Numbered from the stretch's first letter, positions 38,371 through 50,243 are shown. The stretch: DNA of 64,000 nucleotides from Alentia gelatinosa (GCA_950022655.1 OX465584.1:7097124-7161123), one strand, 5' to 3'. Notes: generated by a model from the sequence alone, not told the origin. Numbers and translations: made by a program.

Positions 38371-38859
38371 GTTAGTTAAAAATAAATCAGGGATTTTTAT
38401 AAAATACAGAAATATTGTCCTCAGTATTTAAAAGCTTAATAGAACCTGTGCATATTAACCTCATATTATTTCTTTTAAATTTTTTTTAATTTCTTTATAT
38501 TTTATTTTTTCATATTATTTTTAGAATCCTCTATACCTGACTACCCCGTAAATATGTGCATTACTTTTTCCATGAACTTCATGGTTTTCCCTGACAATCT
38601 GTTCATAATGCATTGATGAGAATCCCTGAATTTCCTCAAACCATGGGGCAGTTACTATACGGCATATAGCCTATGAGCTATGGGGGCTGCCATGACACCC
38701 CCGATTAGGTGTTCTTCACTAATGGAGGTGAAAAAGTAGGTGTTCTTCACTAATGGAGGTGCAAAAGAAGTGAGTGATAATTGGGAAGTGTCACAACTCT
38801 AGCCTTGCTCACATATGTATGTAAAGTGTTCCATGTGAAAAACATCATGTCCTGGGTTT

Positions 38860-39012
38860 AGCTTCATTCATGCTAAAGATACAGTGGTTTGAACCTCCCA
38901 CAACCCCACAAACCCCATGCCATGGCCAACATCGATGTGTTTGCCATGTTTTCGCTGTCTCTCTGACGCATGAAAAAAAGGGAAATTCCACATGAAAAAC
39001 ATGGTCACTGAC
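38860..39012 (+). repeat. Dispersed repeat, three copies (this one longest)
   Basis: TTTAGCTTCATTCATGC ... GTGGTTTGAACCTCC ... CCCATGCCATGGCC, then TTCCACATGAAAAACATGG. Related copies lie at 33733-33830 and 49655-49800. No ends or coding potential recognised; possibly another SINE-like family. Confidence 0.55.
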
Positions 39013-40019
39013 TCCAACTGGCTGCTGAAAAGATTGAAATAATCACTGATATTTCGCTGTTTTTTAACGTGTGCTGTGGCGGCGTGGAGGATATGCCCGT
39101 ATTAGGAGCAGGTGGTGAGATGCTCCGGAGCTATGGCAAGCCGTTTGGACACTAATTCCCAATTACTACACCGCTTACTACCAGTTTATTCAGGGTGTGC
39201 ACAAGGCAGGGATAGCAGTTTTCATTTTTTTTCATTTCCAGGTTAAAAAATTATTTTTTTGTGTACAAAATAAAGAAAGTATAAATTAGCAGTTTTTTTT
39301 TGTCTGTGTATGTGTCTTCGCACGCCATCGAGCTTGGAGTGCACAGTAATATGGACGAGGCGATAGCCGAGTGAATATTCTGTAGCACTCCAAACGAGAT
39401 GGATATCGGGGACACAGACCAAACACGAATATATGTTTCTCATCTTATCATAGCCTAGAAATATATATTTGTTTAATACCCGTTGAGTATGAGTTACCAT
39501 ACTTGCAAGCCTGTTGAGTACGAGTTCCTAATATTGTACTAGGCTAAAATAAAGCACCCTATATTGAGGTAAAATTCTTTATTATTATACACTTAACGAC
39601 CCGTTCGGTTTGCCATAATTAGGGTTATACTGTAGGACAAGCTACACCTTTTATACGGGTATGACCATGCACTAGTGATACACAGTGCATACAGCCACAC
39701 AGACGCTAACACAGTATGGGAAGGATGGGGACAGGTGAAGGGATACTGGACCGCATACTCCCAGCACAGTTAGACGAATTCCCGATGTGGATACAGCCAA
39801 CAGTAGAACTCGGACGCTCACTATCTGTGATTGGATTACCATGTTGTTGTACAGACAAAGGACGAGTATGCCTTAGAACCAAGGAGCAGTCGGGACCAAC
39901 TGATGGTGCATTGTAGGATAAGTTACCAGGATCAATGGTTTACCAAAATAGGTTTCTATGGAAGAGGCCAACAGATAAATTATCGATCTCATATAGTTCT
40001 GTTAATTGACAATTATTAC

Positions 40020-40392
40020 CGTAAAACCCCGGTTATAAGCCGACCCCCAACTTCAGCAATATGCTATAAGCCGATTCTGGGGGCAATACAACTTTTTGTT
40101 GGAATTCTGGTATAGAATGTGAACGTTTCAATGAACTTTTGTACTAATATAGGATATCACATGCTATCTGACAATTTACTACCATAAAATGAGTCAATTT
40201 TTTTTTTTGACAAATAACTACCATTAAATGATTCACTTTGGTATATCTTTGTTTTTTGGTACTTCATTATAGATTTTTACTGATTATCTATTATTGAAAA
40301 ACCTCGGTTATAAGCCAACCCCCGACTTTGGCAAAAATTCATAAGCCGATATTTTACAAAAATCCCTAAAATAAATCGGGGTTTTACGGTAA
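40020..40392. mobile_element. MITE with GTAAAACCCCGGTTATAAGC ends
   Basis: CCGTAAAACCCCGGTTATA at the left and ATCGGGGTTTTACGG at the right, with TTA/TAA flanks. Further internal copies of GGTTATAAGCC are near 40308. A partial relative is at 21524-21632. Confidence 0.6.
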
Positions 40393-40785
40393 ATGAATCC
40401 ACTTGCTGTTACGAAGGAGTCTAAACAGCAGTCAGAGAACCCTAACACCCACTGCTGATTCTGCCATGAATTCCCCTTGGCTTTCGCTACGACATAAATG
40501 ATCTATTTTCAACTCCTAAACTCATAAAGAACCAAGGAGAAAAGATTCCATTCTCTGTTGTAGACTCCATGTATGCTGGAAGGGACCGAAAAAGGTCTTT
40601 CTGATAGTTTTAGACTCCCATGTCTAGATTGGAATGATACGCTGACCAGAAATTGGCTGCTTGAGTTTGCTGGTAGAATCTCCGAGTACACAAAGAAGTT
40701 AGACGCGAAGTGGAACTGAGTGTATTCAGATATGGAGGGGCGGAGACTGGAGCCCTGCTCAGCCCTGGAGTCGCGCCCCGGAAAG

Positions 40786-41955
40786 TCTGAGGTACCCCTG
40801 GTTGCGGAGAGATGGAGTGAGCAGGTGGACTTACGACCCGGTAGCTCCAAGCTGCTCCTGGTTCCGGAGAGACGGAGTGAGGATTTGAACTTACGGCCTG
40901 GGAACTCAGAGCTGCTCCTGGTTCAGGATAGACGGAGTGAGCAGGTGGACTTACGACCCGCAAAGTCTGAGGTACCCCTCATTCAGGAGGCACGGAGTGA
41001 GCAGGTGGACTTACGACCCGCAAAGTCTGAGGTACCCCTCATTCAGGAGGCACGGAGTGAGCAGGTGGACTTACGACCCGCAAAGTCTGAGGTACCCCTC
41101 GTTCAGGAGGCACGGAGTGAGCAGGTGGTATTACGACCCGGAAATTCTGTGGTACCCCTCGTTCAGGATAGATGGAGTGAGCAGGTGGACTTACGGCCCG
41201 GAAAGTCTGTGGTACCCCTCGTTCAGGATAGATGGAGTGAGCAGGTGGACTTACGACCCGGAAAGTCTGAGGTACCACTCGTTCAGGAGGGACGGAGTAA
41301 GCAGGTGGACTTACGACCTGGGAACTCCGAGGTGCCCCTGGTTCAGGATAAATGGAATGAGCAGGTGGACTTACGACCCGGAAAGTCTGAGGTACCCCTC
41401 GTTCAGGAGGGACGGAGTGAGCAGGTGGACTTACAGCCCGGGAACTCTGAGCTGCTCCGGATCCTGAAGAGAGGGAGTGAGCTGGTGGACTTACGACATG
41501 GGAACTCCGAGGTGCCCCTGGTTCAGGATAGACGGAGTGAGCAGGTGAACTTACGACCTGGAAAGTCTAAGGTGCTCCTGGTTCAGGAGGGACTAAGTGA
41601 GCAGGTGCACTTACCAGTCATGGGACGGAGTGAGCAGTTGGACTCACGGCTCGGGAACTCTGAACTGCTCCGGATTCCAAAGGGAGGGAATGAGCTGGTG
41701 GACTTACGACCCGAGAACTCCGAGGTGCCCCTGGTTCAGGATAGATGGAGTGAGCAGGTGGACTTACGGCCCGGGAACTCTGATCTGCCCCTGATTCTGA
41801 AGAGAGGGAATGAGATGGTGGACTTACGACACGGGAACTCCGAGGTGCCCCTGGTTCAGGATAGATGGAGTGAGCAGGTGGACTTACGACCCGGAAAGTC
41901 TGAGGTGCTCCTGGTTCAGAAGGAACGGAGTGAGCAGGTGGAGGTACGACCCGCA
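40786..41955. repeat. 60-bp minisatellite
   Basis: About 19 units of GGATAGATGGAGTGAGCAGG + TGGACTTACGACCCGGAAAG + TCTGAGGTACCCCTCGTTCA. A 482-codon reading frame (40720-42168) follows because the period is 20 codons; other frames and the minus strand are also open over long parts. No start context, homology or splice signals support a gene. Confidence 0.93.
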
Positions 41956-42107
41956 CATATGGAGGATGTAGCGTGTTGTGTGATGACTGTACACCAGACG
42001 TTACGTGTATGTGTACGTACCTACGTGTCCCGCCGCTACGTGCCCAGATACAGCTCACAACAGGCAAAACACAGACGTACGCAACCACGTTTTGTATTTA
42101 CACAGAG

Positions 42108-42530
42108 CTGGATCAAGAATCATATGAATAGACAATACTCCATGAGTTTGGATGTGCCGCAATCGTGATCGAGGCCCATCTAAATGAGTGGAGTATTGTT
42201 TATTTTACGATAAGAGTGCGGTTCTGGATTTATCTCACCCCTTTCACAGACATTAGAATAGCATCGCAATATCAGAATAATTCAAATTCCTTTGCACATC
42301 CAGTTAGGAACGTTTAAAACTCAATTGATGTCTTGTCTGCTTTCTGAAATCCTGGCCACTGATTGGTCAATTGCGTATGACATCATCTCACATTCACTCT
42401 GCCATGGATTGGACGTTAAACACCCCAAACAAACTCCGCCATAGCCGTGGCATAGTATTTTCACTTTACTGGGGTGATCGTTGAGTGTTATTCCTATGGC
42501 TAAACTTTTACCAGGGGTGAGGTAAATTCA
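42108..42530. mobile_element. Composite foldback element, turn deleted
   Basis: Matches 35458-35825, but the hairpin turn is shortened: GATCGAGGCCCATCTAAATG has lost the GAAGCCGAGTGA part. It ends near GGGGTGAGGTAAATTC. Confidence 0.6.
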
Positions 42531-43512
42531 CCATTTTCCACCCGTGTTTCAGTTTGATCCTCATCGAATCAAAGGAACTGCAGAAACTGGGAAGCAATAA
42601 CATTTATCATATTAAAGCTCCTGTGTTACTGTTTAACGTTCAAAGTTAAATTGGCATTTGTTAAAACCCCAGGACAGGCTTAAACGAAGTCTGATACTTA
42701 TAGTTGGATGTACAATAAACAATTACAGTGATTTTTATGTGAATGTAAACACTAAACCAGGATTGTTCATTTAAACTTAAACGTGTTGTACTATACATGT
42801 ACTATATTCTGTGATAAAAGTGACATGGGTAGTGACATGGGTTTTACTATATGAAAAAAACATCTTTTTTGAATTTGTATATATATATTCCATAATAAGA
42901 TAATTTGATTTTCAAGGAAAATAGTCATACATGCCAACAAGTTTTGGTCATCAGATATTCCTTTTATTGAACCGTGTTTATTTCGTTCAGACAATAATGA
43001 ATGGGTTTGTAAATAGGCGACAGTAAACCACGAAAGGTTGACGTGTAATAGTACACGAGCGTCAGCAAGTGTATTACGACATCAACCTCTATTGGTTTAG
43101 AGAGCCGCCTTTCTACATAACCATCGTTTGTTGTATTTAAAATCCATCTTCTCAAATAGAATTGTCATATCAAAGGTTATATCAATAGGGACTATTTTTT
43201 GCTCTATTTTTCCATATACAATGGCATTGAAGCTACATACCAACTTTGAATCTGTATACCATGGTTATGGTATCTGACAGTTCCTTTTTAAATGCTTCGT
43301 GGTTTTCTGAGTCCCCATACATTCTCAATGGGTACTTTATGTAGCATATATATAATAAATGGGAACTCTGTATGGACATAACCGGCGCATACAGATATCT
43401 ATTTTCCACCTAATACAAAGTATCCATAGTAAAGCTATGGGTTATCTATTATTATACTTTTTATACCATGGATATAAATGTTGATTGGACGGTGTGTTTT
43501 TTGTGCTGACAG

Positions 43513-43661
43513 GAGAGCGGGCGCTGCGGACGATCCTGGAGGACGCGCTGCGCGTGGCAGACCGGTGCGTGAACCCGGATGACCGGGAGCGCATCCTGAA
43601 GGCTGTTGGCGATGTCCAGTCCATGGTTGATGCGCTGGCCGAACTGCGCAGTCAGGGCAAG
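43513..43661 (+). CDS. VCL: Vinculin exon 7: first repeat, continued
   Basis: 149 nt, phase 1 in and phase 0 out. It reads GERALRTILEDALRVADRCV and ends DALAELRSQGK. It aligns with the human segment GEQAIRQILDEAGKVGELC ... VADLRARGQ. The following exon continues directly into the segment that in vertebrates leads into the last repeat, so about 110 residues present in vertebrates have no exon here. The acceptor is gacag and the donor gtacag. A 37-bp minisatellite starts about 120 bp after the donor. Confidence 0.94.
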
Positions 43662-43774
43662 GTACAGGTCGGTCTTCTTATCTCTGTCAGCACGCCAGTC
43701 GCATGCCGGCCTGGGGCGCGCCTGCTGGACGCTGACTACTGCCTGCTGAGCTCTAACAAGCCAGTCACATCTAG

Positions 43775-44770
43775 CCTTTTATCATCCACTTAATACAAAG
43801 TGTCCATAGTAAACTTTATTATCCACTTAATACAAAGTGTCCATAGTAAACTTTATTATCCACCCAATACAAAGTGTCCATAGTAAACCTTTATCATCCA
43901 CCCAATACAAAGTGTCCATAGTAAACTTTATTATCAACTAAATACAAAGTGTCCATAGTAAACTTTATTATCCACCCAATACAAAGTGTCCATAGTAAAC
44001 CTTTATCATCCACCCAATACAAAGTGTCCATAGTAAACTTTATTATCAACTTAATACAAAGTGTCCATAGTAAACCTTTATCATCCACCCAATACAAAGT
44101 GTCCATAGTAAACTTTATCATCCACTTAATACAAAGTGTCCATAGTAAACCTTTATTATCCACCCAATTCAAAGTGTCCATAGTAAACCGTTATTATCCA
44201 CCCAATACAAAGTGTCCATAGTAAACCTTTATCATCCACCCAATACAAAATATCCATAATAAACTTTGTTATCCACTTTATACAAAGTGTCCATAGTAAA
44301 CTGTTATTATCCACCCAATACAAAGTGTCCATAGTAACCTTTATCATCCACCCAATACAAAATATCCATAGTAAACTTTGTTATCCACTTAATACAAAGT
44401 GTCCATAGTAGAACTTTATTATCCACTTAATACAAAGTGTCCATAGTAAACTTTATTATCCACTTAATACAAAGTGTCCATAGTAAACTTTATTATCAAC
44501 TTAATACAAAGTGTCCATAGTAAACCTTTATTATCCACCCAATACAAAGTGTCCATAGTAAACCTTTATTATCCACCCAATACAAAGTGTCCATAGTAAA
44601 CCTATAGGAACTCTGTATGGACATACCCGGCACATACAGACATCTATTATCCACCTAAGACAAAGTGCCCATAGTAAAACTATAGAAACTCTGTATGGAC
44701 ATACCTAGCACTTACAGATATCTATTATCCACCTAAATTATTACAAAGTGTCTATAGTAAACCTTTATTC
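43775..44770. repeat. 37-bp minisatellite derived from an element end
   Basis: Over 20 units of ATCCACTTAATACAAAGTGT + CCATAGTAAACTTTATT. The unit equals the end of the inverted-repeat element at 58013 and 35897. Diverged longer units with CATACCCGGCACATACAG occur after 44600. Confidence 0.93.
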
Positions 44771-45048
44771 TAAAATCAGCACGCCACCAGTCAGATAAAG
44801 GTAGATGATAAATACAACATAGACTGGTTTCAGATAAAAGCGGTTTACCCTACGCAATATCCTCGCATGTGCTGGGAAATTACTACACGTCAACCTCTCA
44901 GAGCATACGGCCGCTTGTATCAGAAACCAGTCAATATTGTGTATATCTGGACACCGCAGTGCTAGTGTACAGTGAGTGATAGAATGCCTAACATGAAACT
45001 ATTTATATATAACCGGAATGATTCTCTCCATCAGGCCAATTAGGGATT

Positions 45049-45290
45049 TTATCCTACCCCTCATATTCTCCATAGACTGAACATGGAGTGATTGTATGCC
45101 ACAGTTATGCAATATAATATTTATATGCAATTACATATGCAATTAAATATATGTGACGCATTGGGATAAAATCTAAATGTCACTCAATTTCATATAATTA
45201 TTTTCATGGCGCTCCGCTTCATGATATCATTCCGCGAAAACAACTCACGCCATAAAAACAATTCATGAAATTTTGTGACGTTCCTTGATA
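45049..45290. mobile_element. Foldback element, TTATCCTACCCC family (variant arms)
   Basis: TTATCCTACCCCTCATATTC at the start and TTGGGATAAAATC in the middle; arms ATTATTTTCATGGCG and CGCCATAAAAACAAT pair around CTCCGCTTCATGATATC. Confidence 0.6.
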
Positions 45291-45724
45291 ATCCCCATAA
45301 CAAACACACCATTCAGAAGAGCAGTTAAACAGAGGCATTGTTGTTGTTTACCAGTTACTACTTTAACCCTAATTGGATACTTGAAGTTAAAGTTCTTGTT
45401 GAAAGCTTTCATGTTTGAATTTCTGCATTTGCTTTATTAATGTTACTATAAGGTGTTGATAGTAAGCCGAATGAATGACTCCAAGGCTTCGTCCCGTTAC
45501 AAGTTTTATTGCTGGTGTTACTGCAATGCGCTACACTAGTAAGACTGATGAGAATATTTTTGAGATCAAGGATATGTTGGCTCCATATTTACTGTATGGA
45601 GGCAACCGTGTTGATCATAACCAAGGGGCGCCTCCAGCGGCCTATTTCGTAGAGTCGGCATGATTAGTTAGGCCAAGGGATAGAGCCCTACACATACAGA
45701 TAATTTTGGAACGTAACACTTTGT

Positions 45725-46065
45725 ATATTACTATACACCTATGGCTGAACATGTATGAAATACTGCCCGCTGCTAGGGGTGTAGTATAAATAATGTTCGC
45801 GCCCGCTGTGACAGCGGGCCGTAGTGAATTGCAGTAGTCTTTGTGGTCTTTGTAAAGTTAATAAAATGGCGTTTTATATGATTGGGAGGTGTATAGTAAT
45901 AAGAAAACGTAGTGACTGAGCCTGTACGGTGTCCGTTCTCGGTCATTTGATGAAAAAATACGGCCCACCCACCTGCGGTGTCGGGCCGTATTTTCATCAT
46001 CAAATGACCTCGAACAGCCATCTGTATGGGCTCAGTAACCACGTTTTCTCATAGTATTGTTTCAT
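45725..46065. mobile_element. Foldback element, CTGAGCC family
   Basis: Outer parts TATTACTATACACCTATGGC and AAAACGTAGTGACTGAGCC enclose a hairpin with arms TTTGATGAAAAAATACGGCC and GGCCGTATTTTCATCATCAA. Relatives: 51660-51985, 27965-28195, 28330-28660 and a half copy at 30010-30082. Confidence 0.65.
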
Positions 46066-46740
46066 TATCAGGTCTTGGGTTGTATTTTTTCATATATTCT
46101 TAGAAAGGCCCTTCAGACCTTGTGGGGTGTTATTGGGGGTGTTTTTTATTTAAAAGAATTTATTTTTTCATCATCAGGTCTAATTGTTATATAAGTAACT
46201 GGAAGAGGTACGCCCACTCTCATCATTTTTGAGACACTATAGGGAGACATAATTTGTGTGGCTGAATGGAATCTGTTCCGTGTTGTTTTGTGTCAGAAAT
46301 ATCAATCAAGTTCAAATTCAGACGCACTCACTAGGTCCCCTTATTGTCATATACCTTGAAATCATTAAAAACGCCAATTTAAACAAGTCACGTGGTACGG
46401 ATTGCACAATTTAGTTCTGCACAGTGTGCACGAACGGAATCCATACAGCTGGCCAGTAAGTGCGAGATATTCGGCACAGGTACATAATAATATGAGATAC
46501 TATGTCGGATGAGGAGGACTGCAATTCTCTATCCAGACCAATAGAAATACGCAATCATGTCCTATGCTGAACCCACTTCACTTGTTATTGTTCAGGCAGG
46601 TGTTAAATCCTTAGACAATTAGTGTTTATCTTTCAAATGTACACCTTGCATTGAATTTAGAAAGTCTGTTGACTCCTCTGCACCATATTCCTTTCCTCCC
46701 CTCTTCATCTCTTGGTCTCGGTCCACAAATAGAAATAGAT
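46066..46740. other. Intron 7, quiet part
   Basis: No coding potential, and in particular no sequence for the missing vinculin repeat here or elsewhere in 43662-47195. Confidence 0.6.
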
Positions 46741-47700
46741 ATTATCTAACCCCTGCTATTTTTCCCCATTGGGAACTCGTTCTCAATGCCCATGGAGTAT
46801 TTAGAAGAGATACTCAATCGGAGAATATGTAAAGAATGTCAGCCAATTAGTCAATGTGAAGGGTGAGATAAATTAAGAAACCTAATCAAGTTTACGGTCA
46901 GAGCTTGATCCCATCTCGTTTGAATCGCTATGCAATTCACGCGGCTCTGCCTTGTGAATTACTACACTATTCAATCTTCATGGGATACGAGCTCTGACTG
47001 TAAACTTTCATAGGTTTCCCCTATACTCATTGCTGAGCTTGATCCCATCTCGTTTAAATTGCTACGCGGCTTAGCTTTGTGAATTACTACACTATTCAAA
47101 CTTAATGGGATACAAGCTCTGACCGTAAACTTTCATAGGTTTCCCCTATACTCATTGCTGGAGGTGTGAATACTGATTGTGATCGTTGCTCACAGGGTAA
47201 CAGCCCTCAGGCCATGTCGCTTGCATGTGGCATTTAGCAGAAGGTGCACGAGTTGTCAAACCACGTCAGTCAGGCCGTGGTGAACACGGAGCCGTCGGGA
47301 TCCGTTTCCCCTATAATCATTGCTGAGCTTGATCCCATCTTCTTTAAATTGCTAAATGGCTTAGCCTTGTAAATCACTTTTCTATTCAATCTTGATGGGA
47401 TACAAACTCTGACCGTTAACTTTCATAGGTTTCTCCCATACTCATTCCTGATTTTGATCCGATTGGGGTTTAAATTGCTTCGCGGCTTAGCCTTGTGAGT
47501 TACTACACTATTCAAACTCGATGGGATATGAGCTCTGACCGTACACTTTCATAGATTCCCCTATACTCATTGGTGAGCTTGATCCCATCTTGTTCAAATT
47601 GCTACGTGGCTTAGCCTTGTGAATTACTACACTATTCAATCTCGATTGGATACGAGCTCTGACCGTAAACTTTCATATGCTTCCCCTATACTCATTGCTG
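46741..47700. repeat. Foldback element expanded into a ~125-bp tandem array
   Basis: A foldback copy (46741-47022) is followed by units starting TTCCCCTATA at about 47022, 47141, 47306, 47431, 47556 and 47681. Each unit contains a hairpin with arms GAGCTTGATCCCATC and its partner and a turn GCGGCTTAGCCTTGTGAA. The partial exon 8 copy sits between the second and third units; true exon 8 follows the last. Confidence 0.75.
47196..47305 (+). pseudogene. Partial, decayed copy of vinculin exon 8 with stop
   Basis: About 110 bp nearly identical to the 5' part of exon 8, preceded by about 50 bp matching the intron just upstream of exon 8, including the ctcacag acceptor. Read in the exon frame, codon 14 is TAG (47235-47237) where exon 8 has CAG. 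Several differences are CpG to TpG or CpA changes (for example CGTGG to TGTGG), as expected for an unselected methylated copy. The match stops at 47305, where a foldback-type repeat unit (ttcccctata...) begins. There is no donor nearby. If it were spliced in, it would terminate translation. Confidence 0.88.
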
Positions 47701-47735
47701 GGGGTGTGAATACTGATTGTGATCGTTGCTCACAG

Positions 47736-47928
47736 GGTAACAGTCCTCAGGCCATGTCGCTCGCACGTGGCATTCAGCAGAAGGTGCACGAGTTGTCGGA
47801 CCATGTCAGTCAGGCTGTGGTGAACACGGAGCGCAGCGGGATCCGTCGACCGGCCCACACCGTGGTCGGCAAGGTGGAACAGGCCCAACGCTGGCTGCGC
47901 AACCCCATGCTCGACGACAAAGGCCTCG
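47736..47928 (+). CDS. VCL: Vinculin exon 8: bridge between the two repeats
   Basis: 193 nt, phase 0 in and phase 1 out. It begins GNSPQAMSLARGIQQKVH and ends GKVEQAQRWLRNPMLDDKGL. The second half matches the start of the last human repeat (GKIEQAQRWIDNPTVDDRG), while SPQAM near the start resembles the end of human repeat 1 (SPVAM). The exon therefore looks like the single bridge of a two-repeat vinculin. The acceptor is ctcacag and the donor gtaagt. A decayed copy of its first ~110 bp lies 540 bp upstream. Confidence 0.95.
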
Positions 47929-48399
47929 GTAAGTCGGCCCATATTTCTCATGATTTTATCTTTTATATTATTATTATCGTTCGGAGCATATAGCTGCTCG
48001 TATCTGAAACCAGTCAATATTGTGTATGTTTTCTATCACTTTTATCGGGCACAATTGTGTTACACATATTGTCCACACTCGGCCCGGCTGAGTCATTTTT
48101 CCGTCTGGTCCCGTAATGTTAGAAAGTAATCCATATGTGAGAGACCCGGCATGTGTTACTTCACAACAACAACAAATTCCAATGGATTAAGGCTAATTTA
48201 TCGAAACGAAAAGATTTTTTTAATCACATTAGAACAGTAATCCAATTCTGTAATAGGAAGTATGTGCACGGCAGTTGAACCACTGAAAGCTTCAAACACA
48301 CCAGAAAATAAATGAGAATGAATAATGATGGAGACTCAGGTCCCTCAGGCTATGTATAACCAGTAGAGTCAACCCAGAACAACCAACAATTATGATCCA

Positions 48400-49288
48400 T
48401 TTGTCTCTGATTTATTTGTCTTTTGACTGATGCTGTACGAAGGTGTCTCTGACTTATTTGTATCTCTAACTGGTGCCGTAAGGCGGTGTCTCTGTCTTAT
48501 TCGTCTCTCTGACTGATGCCGTAAGACGGTGCCTCTTGCTTATTTGTATCTTTGACTGATGCTGTAAGAAAGTGTCTGTGACTTATTCATATCTTTGACT
48601 GATGCTGTAAGAAAGCGTCTCTGACTTATTCATATCTTTGACTGATGCTGTAAGGCGGTGTCTGTGACTTATTCGTCTCTTTGACTAATGCTGTAAGAAA
48701 CTGTCTGTGACCTATTCGTATCTTTGACTGCTGCCGTAAGGCGGTGTCTGTGACTTATTCGTCTCTTTGACTAATGCTGTAAGAAACTGTCTCTGACTTA
48801 TTCGTATCTTTGACTGCTGCCGTAAGGCGGTGTCTCTGACTTATTCGTCTCTTTGACTAATGCTGTAAGAAACTGTCTCTGACTTATTCGTATCTTTGAC
48901 TGCTGCCGTAAGCCGGTGTCTGTGACTTATTCGTGTCTTTGACTGATGCCGTAAGATAGCGTCTCTGACTTATTCATATCTTTGACTGATGCCGTAAGGC
49001 GGTGTCTCTGACTTATTCGTCTCTTTGACTGATGCCGTAAGGCGGTGTCAGTGACTTATTCGTATCTTTAAGGCGGTGTCTCTGACTTATTCGTCTCTTT
49101 GACTGCTGCTGTAAAACAGTGTCTGTGACTTATTCGTATCTTTGACTGATGCCGTAAGCCGGTGTCTGTGACTTATTCATCTCTTTGACTGATGTCGTAA
49201 GGCGGTGTCTCTGACTTATTCATATCTTTGACTGATGCCGTAAGGTGGTGTCTGTGACTTATTCGTATCTTCAAGGCGGTGTCTCTGA
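48400..49288. repeat. 44-bp minisatellite ending at exon 9 acceptor
   Basis: About 20 units of TGACTGATGCCGTAAGGCGG + TGTCTCTGACTTATTCGTCT + CTTT; the last unit runs into the acceptor tract of exon 9. Confidence 0.93.
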
Positions 49289-49298
49289 CTCGTTTCAG

Positions 49299-49444
49299 GT
49301 GAGGAGGCGACGCGGATGGTGATCGCGGAGGGGCGGCGTGTGGCTGACGGCTTGCCTCCCAACAAGGCGGCAGACCTGCTCCAGACATGTAACGACGCCG
49401 AGCAGCTCGCCAACCAGCTCTCTGACCTCGTCCGACGCGGCATG
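49299..49444 (+). CDS. VCL: Vinculin exon 9: second repeat
   Basis: 146 nt, phase 1 in and phase 0 out. It reads GEEATRMVIAEGRRVADGLP and ends ANQLSDLVRRGM, aligning with human GQAAIRGLVAEGHRLANVM ... TAQLADLAARGEG. The acceptor tttcag lies within about 15 bp of the end of a 44-bp minisatellite that fills most of the preceding intron. The donor is gtcagt. Confidence 0.95.
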
Positions 49445-49840
49445 GTCAGTCCTCTTCTCACTGATTCACGATTCCCTCTCTCTGACTGGTATTCCAACAA
49501 GTCTTTCCCGTATCCCACCTTGCTGATTCCTTGCTGCTCCTCCATCTCCATTCGCTGACTCAGTCCTGCCCTTAATTTATTTGGTTGTTCTTGTTTTCAT
49601 TTTCAGTTCATGAAATCCTTTTTTTCTTATGTGTAAAAAAGAGAGAAAAAAAATCAGGCCTCATTCACGCCAATAAACAGTGCTTCAAACCTCCCCACAC
49701 ACCCTAGCCACATCCCATAGCCAATCACGATGTTTTCCATGTTTTCTCAGTTTCTCTGAGTCAGTAAATTCCACATGGAAAATATTTCCTCTTTTTTTTC
49801 ATGATGCCAACTGCCATCTGAGTGTGTTTTCCTTGTTCAG

Positions 49841-49928
49841 GGTAACAGCCCCCAGGCGCGCGCCCTCGCCGCCAACCTCTCTCAGAAACTGATCGAATTT
49901 CACCGCATATTTTTGACGTACAAAGACA
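49841..49928 (+). pseudogene. Partial copy of vinculin exon 10, possible alternative exon
   Basis: The first ~54 bp (49841-49894) match exon 10 almost exactly, and the ~25 bp before it match the intron end upstream of exon 10, including the gttcag acceptor. The sequence then diverges but stays open: ...NLSQKL IEFHRIFLTYKD. A GTAAG donor begins at 49929. If used, it gives an 88-nt exon entering in phase 0 and leaving in phase 1 with a final A, exactly as exon 10 does, so a mutually exclusive exon is formally possible. It would lack most helical residues of exon 10, so a dead copy is the simpler reading. A foldback element lies between copy and exon. Confidence 0.75.
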
Positions 49929-49946
49929 GTAAGCCAGTTTCCGTAT

Positions 49947-50243
49947 ATTATCTCACCCCGGTATTTTTCTCCATAGGCTTAACATTAGGAACTCGTACTC
50001 CACGGCTGTGAGGTTTGTGTACCCAATACTCAATGGCTAATTTGGTGATTCATTTCATCAATAAATAATGTTATACGGGGTGAGATAAAATCAGAAAACC
50101 ACTCGATGAAATAACTTGGTCTGCACTCCACCTCGTTTGACCACAGAGTGATTCACTCAGCTTAGCTTCGTGAATTACTCTGCAGTCAAACTCGGTGGAG
50201 TACGGACCAAGCTATTTTCATCTCGCGGGTTTCCTTCTAAACA
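49947..50243. mobile_element. Foldback element between exon-10 copy and exon 10
   Basis: TTATCTCACCCCGGTATTTT to GGGGTGAGATAAAATCAG, then arms AATAACTTGGTCTGCACTCC and GAGTACGGACCAAGCTATTT around a GCTTAGCTTCGTGAATTAC turn. It occupies most of the interval separating the partial exon copy from the true exon. Confidence 0.65.

Larger units (their letters stand above)
38371..43512. other. Intron 6, quiet parts
   Basis: Beyond the dispersed repeat at 38860, the MITE at 40020, the 60-bp array and the foldback at 42108, nothing is recognised in 38371-38850, 39013-40015, 40400-40780 and 42535-43390. A short inverted repeat with GGACGAGGCGATAGCCGAGT lies at about 39354. Confidence 0.6.
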
